A DNA stretch of 64,000 nt from positions 3,273,066 through 3,337,065 of the forward strand of contig NZ_FUEZ01000004.1 in the NCBI RefSeq assembly GCF_900157365.1, read 5' to 3'. The stretch comes from Mycobacterium numidiamassiliense. GTDB taxonomy: Bacteria; Actinomycetota; Actinomycetes; Mycobacteriales; Mycobacteriaceae. Position numbers and translations under genes: made by a program. This document shows, in pieces, positions 8,737-16,133 of the stretch; position 1 is the stretch's first letter, and each line of letters opens with the position of its first letter. The notes under the pieces are model-generated. The model saw only the letters and a program-made list of their open reading frames with translations, made no database searches and was not told where the DNA came from.

Positions 8737-8871
8737 GGTTTGCCCGTCTAACTACCTGTCAGCGGTATCCGAGCTGCGCTGAATTGGTTGCCATAAAAAT
8801 GCCATAAATTTCTTATCTCGCGTGTTAATCGAATCGGTAACGCTTTGTACACACGTGACGAATTGCTTGAC

Positions 8872-9282
8872 ATGAGAAATCTCGCCAAACCTCTCATCAA
8901 GTCGGCGATCGTCGGCGGGTTTGTCGTGGCGTTGCTTGGCCCGTCCACCGCTGAAGCCGGCGCGGCGCCCACGCCCAACTGGGATGCGATCGCGCAGTGC
9001 GAGTCTGGCGGCAACTGGCACGCCAACACGGGAAACGGCGAATACGGCGGATTGCAGTTCAAACCGGACACCTGGGCCCGATACGGCGGTGTCGGCAATC
9101 CCGCGGCGGCCTCCCGGGAGCAGCAAATCGCGGTGGCTGACCGGCTTTTCGCAGACCAGGGCGTCGAGCCTTGGCCGAAGTGCGGCGCCCAGTCCGGACT
9201 TCCCATCGGCTGGTACTCGCACCCGGCTCAGGGCATCAAGCAAATGATCAACAGCCTCATCCAGGCAGCGATGCCGCACTAG
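8872..9282 (+). CDS. rpfC: Resuscitation-promoting factor RpfC
   Basis: A 136-aa secreted muralytic enzyme that cleaves peptidoglycan during exit from dormancy. It has a signal peptide (IKSAIVGGFVVALLGPSTAEAGA), then a single lysozyme-like Rpf domain of about 75 residues: NWDAIAQCESGGNWHANTGNGEYGGLQF and DTWARYGG. The catalytic Glu is in CESGG and paired cysteines are in AQCES and WPKCG. ATG 8872 is chosen over an upstream in-frame TTG at 8845 because it begins just before the signal peptide. The leader (8737-8871) is AT-rich with two GCCATAAA copies. Confidence 0.92.
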   Translation: MRNLAKPLIKSAIVGGFVVALLGPSTAEAGAAPTPNWDAIAQCESGGNWHANTGNGEYGGLQFKPDTWARYGGVGNPAAASREQQIAVADRLFADQGVEPWPKCGAQSGLPIGWYSHPAQGIKQMINSLIQAAMPH

Positions 9283-9296
9283 TAGCCGCGACGCGA

Positions 9297-9311
9297 GGGG
9301 TCTATGACCCC
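9297..9311 (+). terminator. Short GGGGTC hairpin after rpfC
   Basis: GGGGTC-TAT-GACCCC is a perfect 6-bp stem with a 3-nt loop, 15 bp after the rpfC stop, flanked by partially complementary CGAC/GTCG. No T-tract follows. A mycobacterial-style terminator is plausible but unproven. Confidence 0.35.
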
Positions 9312-9337
9312 GTCGGAACATGTGTTTGGATCGGGTC

Positions 9338-9793
9338 ATGGAAGGTTCGGCCACAGTGCACATGGCGGCGCCCGCGGACAAGATCTGGGATCTGATCGCC
9401 GACGTCCGTAACACGGGACGCTTCTCCCCCGAAGTAATGGAAGCGGAGTGGCTGGGCGAAGCGACCGGCCCGGCACTCGGCGCGAAATTTCGTGGCCACG
9501 TCCGGCGAAATGAAATAGGTCCGGTTTATTGGACGACATGCGAAGTGACCGCGTGTGAACCTGGTCGTGAATTCGGTTTTGCGGTCCTCCTCGGCGATCG
9601 CGCCGTGAACAATTGGCACTACCGGTTGGCGCCGTCGGGTGGGGGCACGGACGTGACCGAGTCGTTTCGGCTCACCCCCGCGCCGTGGCTCGGCGTCTAC
9701 TTGGTGTTCGGCGGCTTTCTCCGTAAGCGGCGCAACGTCCGTGATATGACGAAGACGCTGAACCGCATCAAAGACGTCGTCGAAGCGGTCTGA
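9338..9793 (+). CDS. SRPBCC (polyketide cyclase/START-like) protein (Rv1883c-like)
   Basis: A 151-aa small ligand-binding protein of the SRPBCC superfamily. It opens VHMAAPADKIWDLIADVRNTGRFSPEVMEAEWLG, the typical first strand and helices, and ends with the long C-terminal helix RNVRDMTKTLNRIKDVV. The fold binds hydrophobic ligands in a central cavity; the ligand is unknown. Start ATG 9338 is preferred over 9320 by alignment with the fold. It is 14 bp ahead of the SDR gene and likely in one unit with it. Confidence 0.8.
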   Translation: MEGSATVHMAAPADKIWDLIADVRNTGRFSPEVMEAEWLGEATGPALGAKFRGHVRRNEIGPVYWTTCEVTACEPGREFGFAVLLGDRAVNNWHYRLAPSGGGTDVTESFRLTPAPWLGVYLVFGGFLRKRRNVRDMTKTLNRIKDVVEAV

Positions 9794-9807
9794 CCGGGAA
9801 GGCCTTC

Positions 9808-10650
9808 ATGCCAGGCGTCGTGAAATCGGTCTTCATCACCGGAGCGGCCAGCGGCATGGGGCGCGAAGGAGCCAAGCTCTTCCACGGCAAAGGCTGGCGC
9901 GTTGGTGCGGTCGACCGAAGCGCCGATGGACTCGCGGCCCTCGCCCGGGAACTCGGTGCCGAGCGGTTGTGGACCCGCGTCGTCGATGTGACGGACAAGG
10001 CGGAGCTGGACAGCGCCCTTGCCGACTATTGCGCCGGTAACGCCGGCGGTGGGCTGGACATGATGTGGAACAACGCCGGCGTCGGCGAATCCGGCTGGTT
10101 CGAGGACGTGCCTTACGACGCGGCGATGCGCGTCGTCGAGGTCAACTACAAGGCAGTGTTGACCGGCGCCTACGGCGCGCTCCCCTACCTGAAGAAAACC
10201 CCTGGCAGCCTGATGTTTTCGACGTCGTCCTCGGCGGGCACGTTCGGCATGCCGCGCATCGCCGTCTACTCCTCGACCAAGCACGCGGTCAAAGGGTTGA
10301 CCGAGGCACTCAGCGTCGAGTGGCACCGGCATGGTGTGCGGGTCGCCGACGTGCTGCCCGGTCTGATCGACACCCCCATCCTTACCTCGACCCGCAACCA
10401 CTCCGACGCCGGCGCGGCCCCGATGTCCGCCGACGAGCTCCGCGCCACCGCGCCCAAGAAGGGCCCCTTCCGGCTGATGCCGGCGAGCAGCGTGGCCCAG
10501 GCGGCGTGGCAGGCTTACCACCACCCGAAGCGGTTGCACTGGTATGTGCCGAAAAGCATTCGGCTGATCGACCTGTTCAAGGGCCTGAGCCCGGAATTGG
10601 TGCGGAGAAGCATCGTCAAAACCCTGCCCGGGCTGATGTCCGAACGGTAG
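9808..10650 (+). CDS. Short-chain dehydrogenase/reductase (Rv1882c-like)
   Basis: A 280-aa classical SDR. The cofactor loop is TGAASGMGREGAKLFHGKG. The NNAG motif (MWNNAGVGESGW) and the active-site YSSTKHAVKGLTEAL are intact, with Ser from the TSSSAGTFG strand. The C-terminal extension (KSIRLIDLFKGLSPELVRRSI) suggests a lipid-like substrate. The start lies 14 bp after the SRPBCC gene, and lppE follows 16 bp later. The substrate is unknown. Confidence 0.87.
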   Translation: MPGVVKSVFITGAASGMGREGAKLFHGKGWRVGAVDRSADGLAALARELGAERLWTRVVDVTDKAELDSALADYCAGNAGGGLDMMWNNAGVGESGWFEDVPYDAAMRVVEVNYKAVLTGAYGALPYLKKTPGSLMFSTSSSAGTFGMPRIAVYSSTKHAVKGLTEALSVEWHRHGVRVADVLPGLIDTPILTSTRNHSDAGAAPMSADELRATAPKKGPFRLMPASSVAQAAWQAYHHPKRLHWYVPKSIRLIDLFKGLSPELVRRSIVKTLPGLMSER

Positions 10651-10666
10651 TAAAGGAGCCGAGCTG

Positions 10667-11077
10667 ATGCGGAATGGGTTGGTAGCGGCGGTGTTCGTCG
10701 TCGCGAGTGTCGCTGCGTGCGGATCGCCGCAGACCACGCCGCGCGCGGCTGCGCATCTGACCATCGATGGGGCCACGCACACCACCCGCCCCGCCGAGTG
10801 CAGCCAATTGCAGGGATACCGGACCATCAACATCCGCGACCGCGACAGCCAGGTCGAAGCGGTGGTGCTGCTCAGTGGTTATCGGGCCATCCCCCAGTGG
10901 GTGAAGATCCGCAACGTCGGCGGATTCACCGGTAGCTTCTGGGAAGGCGGGGTCGGCGACGCCCACGTCGACGTCAGCAACAGCGCGTACACCATCACCG
11001 GCAGCGCCTACGGCATCAACAGCAATAATCCCAACAAGGTGATCACGACGGATTTCAAGCTGTCTGCTGAGTGTTGA
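10667..11077 (+). CDS. lppE: Lipoprotein LppE
   Basis: A 136-aa lipoprotein. The signal peptide MRNGLVAAVFVVASVAAC ends in the lipobox VAAC, so Cys18 is the predicted lipidation site. The mature domain (LTIDGATHTTRPAECSQLQGYRTINI...) belongs to the mycobacterial LppE/LpqH-like family with a conserved cysteine pair (AEC and the terminal SAEC). It probably sits on the outer face of the plasma membrane; no biochemical function is known. It follows the SDR gene by 16 bp. Confidence 0.87.
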   Translation: MRNGLVAAVFVVASVAACGSPQTTPRAAAHLTIDGATHTTRPAECSQLQGYRTINIRDRDSQVEAVVLLSGYRAIPQWVKIRNVGGFTGSFWEGGVGDAHVDVSNSAYTITGSAYGINSNNPNKVITTDFKLSAEC

Positions 11078-11145
11078 CTGTGTGTTGACCCCGCCGGAAC
11101 ATCCCCCGCCTAGTCTTGGTAGACGACCACTTCTAGGGAGGGGCT

Positions 11146-12468
11146 GTGAGGGAGAGGTTGCACTGGCTTGCGATGCACGGATTTTTCCGTGGCGCCGCAG
11201 CGATCGGAGTGCGTCAGGGTGTGTTGAATGCGAGGTTGGTGGCCGATCCACAGGTGACCGCCAACCCTGTGCCGTTCTACGACGAAGTGCGGGCACGGGG
11301 CCCGCTGGTCAAGAGCCGGGTCAGCTATTTGGCGGTCGACCATGCGCTCGCCGGCGAGCTGCTCCGATCTGACGACTTTCGCGTGCTCTCGATGGGGTCT
11401 AACTTGCCGGGGTGGCTTGCCCGGCTGGAGCGCCGCACCCGCGACGATCTTCTCCACCCGCTGCGACCGCCGTCGCTGCTGGCCGTCGAGGCGCCGGACC
11501 ACACCCGCTACCGCAAGTCGGTGTCGGCGGTGTTCACGCCCAGGGCGGTCGCTGGACTACGTGATCGAGTCGAGCAGACCGCCATCGGCCTCTTGGACCA
11601 GCTGGCCGACGAGTCCGGCGTCGTCGACATCGTTGCCCGGTACTGCTCGCAACTTCCGGTGGCGATCATCAGCGACATCTTGGGCGTGCCCGACCAAGAC
11701 CGCAGGCGCGTACTGGAATTCGGTGAGCTCGCAGCGCCCAGCCTGGACATCGGATTGCCGTGGCGACAGTACCGCAGCGTGCAGAAGGGCATCGCTGGCT
11801 TCAACCTCTGGCTGGCCGACCACTTGCGGGAATTGCGGCATAATCCGAGTGACAGTCTGATGAGCCAGCTGATCCAGAGATCTGAAAGTGGCTCTGCTGA
11901 AACGTATCTCAGCGATCCTGAGCTTCAGGCGATCGCCGGGTTGGTGTTGGCCGCTGGCTTCGAAACCACGGTGAACCTGTTGAGCAACGGGATTCGCATG
12001 TTGCTCGACAATCCCGAACACCTGCCGACGTTACGTGAACGTCCCGAGTTGTGGCCCAACGCCGTTGAAGAGATCTTGCGACTTGACTCGCCGGTGCAGC
12101 TCACCGCGCGCGTCGCCCTCAAAGATGTTGAGGCGGCGGGCATGCGGATCGAACGCGGCGAGTTGGTGGTGGTGTATCTGGCCGCCGCCAACCGGGATCC
12201 GATTGTCTTTCCCGACCCGCACCGCTTCGATATCGAACGTCCCAATGCGGGAAAGCATCTCGCGTTTTCTGGGGGCCGGCACTTCTGCTTGGGCGCCGCG
12301 CTTGCCCGGGCCGAGGGCGAAGTCGGATTGCGGACGTTTTTCGAGCACTTCCCCGATGTGCGGGCGGCGGGTGCCGGAAGCAGGCGCGACACCCGGGTGC
12401 TGCGTGGATGGTCGACGTTGCCGGTAGCGCTGGGCCGGGCACGGTCGATGGCTCCTGTCGATCTCTAG
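11146..12468 (+). CDS. cyp140: Cytochrome P450 CYP140
   Basis: A 440-aa P450. Visible motifs are the substrate-binding region DHTRYRKSVSAVFTPRAV, the I-helix LAAGFETTVNLL, the ExxR segment AVEEILRLDSPV and the haem loop FSGGRHFCLGAALARAE, whose Cys ligates the iron. Assignment to CYP140 rests on overall sequence and on the lppE neighbourhood matching Rv1880c. Natural substrate unknown. GTG 11146 is preceded by AGGGAGGGGC. It converges with the broken dienelactone hydrolase. Confidence 0.87.
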   Translation: MRERLHWLAMHGFFRGAAAIGVRQGVLNARLVADPQVTANPVPFYDEVRARGPLVKSRVSYLAVDHALAGELLRSDDFRVLSMGSNLPGWLARLERRTRDDLLHPLRPPSLLAVEAPDHTRYRKSVSAVFTPRAVAGLRDRVEQTAIGLLDQLADESGVVDIVARYCSQLPVAIISDILGVPDQDRRRVLEFGELAAPSLDIGLPWRQYRSVQKGIAGFNLWLADHLRELRHNPSDSLMSQLIQRSESGSAETYLSDPELQAIAGLVLAAGFETTVNLLSNGIRMLLDNPEHLPTLRERPELWPNAVEEILRLDSPVQLTARVALKDVEAAGMRIERGELVVVYLAAANRDPIVFPDPHRFDIERPNAGKHLAFSGGRHFCLGAALARAEGEVGLRTFFEHFPDVRAAGAGSRRDTRVLRGWSTLPVALGRARSMAPVDL

Positions 12469-12487
12469 ATTGTGCTGCGGCGCAAGA

Positions 12488-13428
12488 TCATTGCGGTGCG
12501 AGGTAGCGGCCGAACCACGCGAGCAGCCGTTGCCAGGCGTCGGCCGCCTGGTAGCGGGGGCCGGTGTCGTTGAAGAACGCATGATCGGCGTTCGGTTCGA
12601 CAACAAGATCGCTGACCAGCCCGGCCCGATCGAGGGCGGTCTTGGCGGCGGACTGCGAGCCCGTGACGCGAGTGTCCAGGGCCGCGTAAATACCCAGCAC
12701 GGCGGCCTTGGACCCGATGAAATCGGGATTGTCGGGTAGCGGACCGTAGAACGGGACCGCGGCTGACACTCCGAGCGCGCCGGACGCCAACAGCTGCCAT
12801 ACCAATCCACCGCCAAAACAAAAGCCGACCACACCGACCTTCTGTCCCGGAGCCCGCAGCTTCAGTTCCGCGACACCGGAATTCAGGTCGTGGGTGAACT
12901 GTTCGGGCGCTATCGTGCCCAGGGCCGCGGTGGCCTGCGCCGGATCGGCAAAGGTGGCGGTTCCGCCCTTCTCGGAGAGCAGGTCGATCGCCAGCGCCGA
13001 AAATCCGGCCCCGGCCAGCCGGCCACCGACCGCACCCAGTCGGTCAATCCCTTGTTCTCGTGGATGACCAGCACGGCGCCCTTGGAGTCGGCCGCTTGTG
13101 CCCATGCCCCCTGAAGTTCGCCCTGCTGGCCGGGCCAGGTGATCGGTGCGGTGGGTTGCGCATTAGCCATGCCGGGCGGTTGCGTTGGCGTGGTTGACGT
13201 CTCGGGGGTGGCGGTGGAGGCCGGGCCTTCGGCCGCCTCGTGCTGCTTGGAGCAGGAGGCGATGAGCGCGGTGGCCGACGACGCAGCCACGCCGAGCAAG
13301 GCTAGTCGCCTCATCGCCTCGCGCCTGGTTAGTAGGCCGTCGAGATGGTCGGTCGCAATTTCCTCGGCGAGGTAGCGCTGTAGCGAAGTCACGTTGGCGA
13401 GTATCCGCCGAAAAGGTGTGGTTGACAC
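12488..13428 (-). pseudogene. Frameshifted dienelactone-hydrolase-family lipoprotein
   Basis: Two overlapping frames together make one protein of about 310 aa. The 5' frame (13428 down to about 13020) holds a twin-arginine-like start TRREAMRRLALLGVAASSAT, the lipobox-like LIASC and the active-site Glu segment VIHENKGLTDWVRSVAG. The 3' frame resumes with RLAGAGFSALAIDLLSEKGG and holds the nucleophile GFCFGGG and the DHAFFND histidine. The switch is near 13015-13025, where CCGG repeats suggest a 4-bp contraction. Either the gene is dead or the assembly has an indel. Confidence 0.75.
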
Positions 13429-13457
13429 GGGTGTGCCAACCGGGTTAGTTGGCCGTT

Positions 13458-13916
13458 ATGACAGAACTTTCTACGATCTTGGTCGACGATGTCGTGCTCG
13501 GGCTCTGGCGGGCACTTTCGCGCCGGGATTGGGATGCGCTCAAGACCTTCCTGGCGCCCGACTGCCTATATGTCGACATGCCGGTTCCCGCGTTGTCGGC
13601 GCGTGGCCCCGAAGACATCGTGAAACGGCTGAAAATGGGTCTCGAGCCGCTGGCCGGCTACGAGAACCACGACGGACTGCTGGTGTCGAATGGATCCGAT
13701 GTCATCTACGAGCACTCCGAGACATGGACTTTCGCGACCGGTGAAAAAGGGGTTTTACGATTCGTCACCGTTCACAAGGTGGTCGACGGAAAAGTCACGG
13801 TCTGGAAAGACTATTGGGACATGAATAGTCTCGTCAGCTTCGCTCCGCCAAACCATTTCGAGAACCTCGCGAATGCGGACACCAGCTGGATCTTTGACGC
13901 GTCGGCATTAGTCTGA
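13458..13916 (+). CDS. Limonene-epoxide-hydrolase/SnoaL-like protein
   Basis: A 152-aa protein of the NTF2-like fold, close to the limonene-1,2-epoxide hydrolase domain. Features are an N-terminal helix (LWRALSRRDWDALKTFLAPDCLYVDMPVP), the acidic/basic residues of the cavity (YVDMP, IVKRLKMG, WKDYWDM) and a C-terminal strand region. Such enzymes open epoxides or act on polyketide-like ligands; the substrate here is unknown. ATG 13458 is chosen over a TTG 9 bp upstream. It is divergent from the frameshifted hydrolase. Confidence 0.78.
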   Translation: MTELSTILVDDVVLGLWRALSRRDWDALKTFLAPDCLYVDMPVPALSARGPEDIVKRLKMGLEPLAGYENHDGLLVSNGSDVIYEHSETWTFATGEKGVLRFVTVHKVVDGKVTVWKDYWDMNSLVSFAPPNHFENLANADTSWIFDASALV

Positions 13917-14139
13917 CCGTTAGTCCGATATCGCGAATGTTCGGACATTTTAATTTGTGCGCCCGAAACCGAGCGGGCCCAGCTTTGCCCAGTTGAGACG
14001 CTATTATACGTGTGGAGTACGCCTCAGGGGCCGGGCCGTATTCTCTCCGCGCTGCGGCGTACTATTAACGCGGTCGATGATTTTTTTAAATTGACGCGAT
14101 GGCTGATTAATTTCGCTGGTAAGCGGGAAGAGCTAAGCG

Positions 14140-14436
14140 GTGGAAATAAACGACGCCGAAAAGTTTGTTCGTTCATGGGGCATCTGGGAGCGCGGGCGCT
14201 CCCACGGCGTCGCGGAGGCCGTGGAGACGGTCGACAAGTTCTTGTCGGGCGGCGGGTTGACAGCGGGACAGCGAGAAATCCTGCTCCGGGTGTATGACTC
14301 GCTCTTGGAGATCAACACGCGTTCGTTGTCGGCATCGCCACCGCGCCGGATGGGTCGCGGCTGGCGGCAAGCGGCGCGGGAGATGACGCGGACCGCCGCT
14401 CGCTCACCCCTCGGCAGCGCTTCGATTCGTGACTGA
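14140..14436 (+). CDS. Small hypothetical protein in AT-rich patch
   Basis: About 98 aa from GTG 14140: acidic N-terminus, then EKFVRSWGIWERGRSHGVAEAVETVDKFL and LTAGQREILLRVYDSLLEINTRSL, which look like soluble helices. The tail is basic and low-complexity. Codon third positions are GC-rich, unlike the AT-rich 200 bp upstream, which supports coding. I recognise no family. An overlapping frame from GTG 14010 competes for the 5' end and cannot be excluded. Confidence 0.45.
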   Translation: MEINDAEKFVRSWGIWERGRSHGVAEAVETVDKFLSGGGLTAGQREILLRVYDSLLEINTRSLSASPPRRMGRGWRQAAREMTRTAARSPLGSASIRD

Positions 14437-14446
14437 GCACCGGCGC

Positions 14447-14484
14447 AAAATAATGCCCCCTAGTCTCAGGTGAAACCAGGGGGC
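14447..14484 (-). terminator. Intrinsic terminator after tandem peptide genes
   Basis: On the minus strand GCCCCCT and AGGGGGC pair (7 bp, 14478-14484 with 14455-14461) around a 16-nt loop, followed by ATTATTTTG. It lies 11 bp beyond the stop of the first 41-aa peptide gene, so it would end their leftward transcript. Confidence 0.55.
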
Positions 14485-14494
14485 TCGTCCGCGG

Positions 14495-14620
14495 CTATCC
14501 GCCAGTGCAGACGACTGGGTCAGGACACGCAACGGTGATGACCCCCGTGCAGCCCCCGGACAGGGCGAAGTTGAGGGCAAGGATGAGGCCGAGGACGACT
14601 TTGCTGGTATAACGCGACAT
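14495..14620 (-). CDS. 41-aa exported peptide, copy 1 of a tandem pair
   Basis: ATG 14620 to TAG 14495 encodes 41 aa starting MSRYTSKVVLGLILALNF. It has a basic start, a hydrophobic core to about residue 20, then SGGCTG, VACPDPV and VCTGG; cysteines are at positions 24, 32 and 38. The neighbour at 14773-14898 encodes a 41-aa peptide with identical spacing of Cys, Pro and Gly and many synonymous changes, which argues for real coding. A GAGGAA ribosome site lies upstream. It is likely secreted or membrane-attached; SGGC is not a strict lipobox. Function unknown. Confidence 0.62.
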   Translation of the reverse strand: MSRYTSKVVLGLILALNFALSGGCTGVITVACPDPVVCTGG

Positions 14621-14654
14621 GGCGACGCACCCCGTTCCTCGCATGACGATCGGC

Positions 14655-14685
14655 TTACAGGGTTGTTATTGTACCCGAGTTCAAT
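14655..14685 (-). promoter_or_regulatory. Duplicated promoter block, copy 1
   Basis: On the minus strand ATTGAACTCGGGTACAATAA, then CAACCCTGTAA, starts 65 bp before the copy 1 ATG. It is nearly identical to the block before copy 2. TACAAT fits a -10 hexamer with an upstream GGG, so this is a likely promoter carried along in the gene duplication. Confidence 0.5.
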
Positions 14686-14772
14686 GGGCGCGGCGGGCGA
14701 CTTTGGTGGACGCACCCCGGCCGCCAGTTTCGGCCATCGACGGCCCGCGCTCGGGGGCCCGCCGCGTCACTG

Positions 14773-14898
14773 TTACCCGCTGACGCAGGTGACCGGGTCA
14801 GGACAGGCGACGTAGAGAACCCCGGTGCAGCCTCCGGACAGAGAGACGGTGAAGGCAGTAACAACGCCGAGGACGATTCTGCTCGGATAACGCGACAT
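14773..14898 (-). CDS. 41-aa exported peptide, copy 2 of a tandem pair
   Basis: ATG 14898 to TAA 14773 encodes 41 aa starting MSRYPSRIVLGVVTAFTVS. It has the same layout as copy 1: MSRY start, basic residue at 7, hydrophobic core, LSGGCTGV at 20-27, VACPDPV at 30-36, and cysteines at 24, 32 and 38. A GGAGAG sequence precedes the start. The copies lie 152 bp apart in the same orientation. Substitutions between them are mostly conservative or synonymous, as expected under protein-level selection. Confidence 0.62.
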   Translation of the reverse strand: MSRYPSRIVLGVVTAFTVSLSGGCTGVLYVACPDPVTCVSG

Positions 14899-14927
14899 GA
14901 CGCACCTTGTTTACTCTCCGCGACCTA

Positions 14928-14958
14928 TCACAGGATGGCTACTGTACCCGAATCCAAT
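14928..14958 (-). promoter_or_regulatory. Duplicated promoter block, copy 2
   Basis: On the minus strand ATTGGATTCGGGTACAGTAG, then CCATCCTGTGA, begins 60 bp before the copy 2 ATG. Conservation with the copy 1 block far exceeds that of the surrounding spacer, marking it as a functional promoter or operator. Confidence 0.5.
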
Positions 14959-15008
14959 AGCGGCAACCGGGGTGGGAGTCCCCGACACCATCACCGATGC
15001 GTCCACGC

Positions 15009-16133
15009 TCAGACCCAGCGATCTCCGAGCCGGTAGATGCGGGCGGAGTTCTCGTGAGCAACGAGATCGACGACCCGCAGCGCATCGGCTTCGCTCCAAT
15101 CGTCGTTGTCGACAAAGCCTCGCAGCACCCGGTGGATGCCGTTGCGCCACAACTGCGCACCCAGGAAATGCAGCTCGGCGGGGCCGAATCCGTCCGACGA
15201 ATAGACAATCTTGCGGAAGGGCGCCATCTCCAGCAGCCGGGCGATGAACGCTGGTCCGCGGGCCCCAAGGTAGTTCACACTCAGCCCGCCATCGAGATAG
15301 ACATTGTTGAAGGCCTGCGCCAAATAGCCCGCTTCACGTTCGTAGGGATAGCAGTGCAGCAACACGATCGGGGTGTCGTTCGACTGCCGCAATAAGTCGA
15401 GCAGATACAGCGGGTTCGTCTTGTGCAGATCGCAGTCCCGGTCACCGAAGCCGACGTGCAGCTGCAGCGGCTTGCCAAGCCGCAACGCCTCGTGCAGCCC
15501 GAAACGCAGCAGGATTCGGTCGTCCAACCGAGTGCCGCCGCGATCGCGCCACCGGCCCGCGGCGTCGCAGACCTGTGCCGCGGACGGCTCGCTCAGATCG
15601 CCGTCGAATCCGCCCCGGTAGGCCAGGATGGATTTGGTCGCCACGGCGGCGGCCGCACGGCTGTGCAGGATCTCGCCGAAGGCCGACGCGTAATCGCCGG
15701 GTGCCTGCGCGGCCTGTTCGGCCACCTGTTCGAGGCGCACGACCTCGTACGCGCGATTGGCGGACAGCGCGCTCAGCTTGGCGACGTCGGCCACGTCACT
15801 GCCGATTCCGGTGTCCACCAGCCAGTCGCTCACGCCGGCGGCCCGCAGGAACATTTCGGCCAACTCGCTTTCGCTGAATTCGCTGCGGCGCTCCCAATAA
15901 AGGTGTGGATCAACGTGTTTGGCTAATCCTATGATGGGTGCGCAGTGGGCGCGCACGGCGAAGCCGAGTTGGGAATCGAATCCTGAGTCGGTCAGCTCGG
16001 TGTTGGCTTCGTTGAGGGCGTTCTCGAACCGGTGCCGGTCCGGCGGCTGCAACCAGCAACCATGGACGTGCTGATCGATCAGTGCCACCTCGCCGATGCG
16101 CCGCGCGAGGGCCGAAGCATCGGGCACCGTCAC
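15009..16133 (-). CDS. Amidohydrolase, FluG N-terminal-like (Rv1879-like)
   Basis: A 374-aa TIM-barrel amidohydrolase. The metal-binding start LIDQHVHGCW supplies the HxH pair. Further candidate ligands are in LQLHVGFGD, LLHCYPYEREAGYL and YSSDGFGPAELHFLGA. In fungi this domain is fused to a glutamine-synthetase domain (FluG); here the partner glnA3 is the upstream gene, overlapping by 4 bp. This supports a joint job such as hydrolysing or making gamma-glutamyl amides. The exact substrate is unknown. Confidence 0.85.
   Translation of the reverse strand: MTVPDASALARRIGEVALIDQHVHGCWLQPPDRHRFENALNEANTELTDSGFDSQLGFAVRAHCAPIIGLAKHVDPHLYWERRSEFSESELAEMFLRAAGVSDWLVDTGIGSDVADVAKLSALSANRAYEVVRLEQVAEQAAQAPGDYASAFGEILHSRAAAAVATKSILAYRGGFDGDLSEPSAAQVCDAAGRWRDRGGTRLDDRILLRFGLHEALRLGKPLQLHVGFGDRDCDLHKTNPLYLLDLLRQSNDTPIVLLHCYPYEREAGYLAQAFNNVYLDGGLSVNYLGARGPAFIARLLEMAPFRKIVYSSDGFGPAELHFLGAQLWRNGIHRVLRGFVDNDDWSEADALRVVDLVAHENSARIYRLGDRWV

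Noticed and set aside
14404..14864. Longer minus-strand frames of 103 and 69 aa over the tandem peptide genes
   Set aside because: They are in different frames from the conserved 41-aa pair and show no conservation with each other.
14495..14898. Calling the 41-aa peptides lipoproteins from SGGC
   Set aside because: The lipobox needs Leu or similar at -3; here it is Ser with Leu at -4, so lipidation is only a weak possibility.
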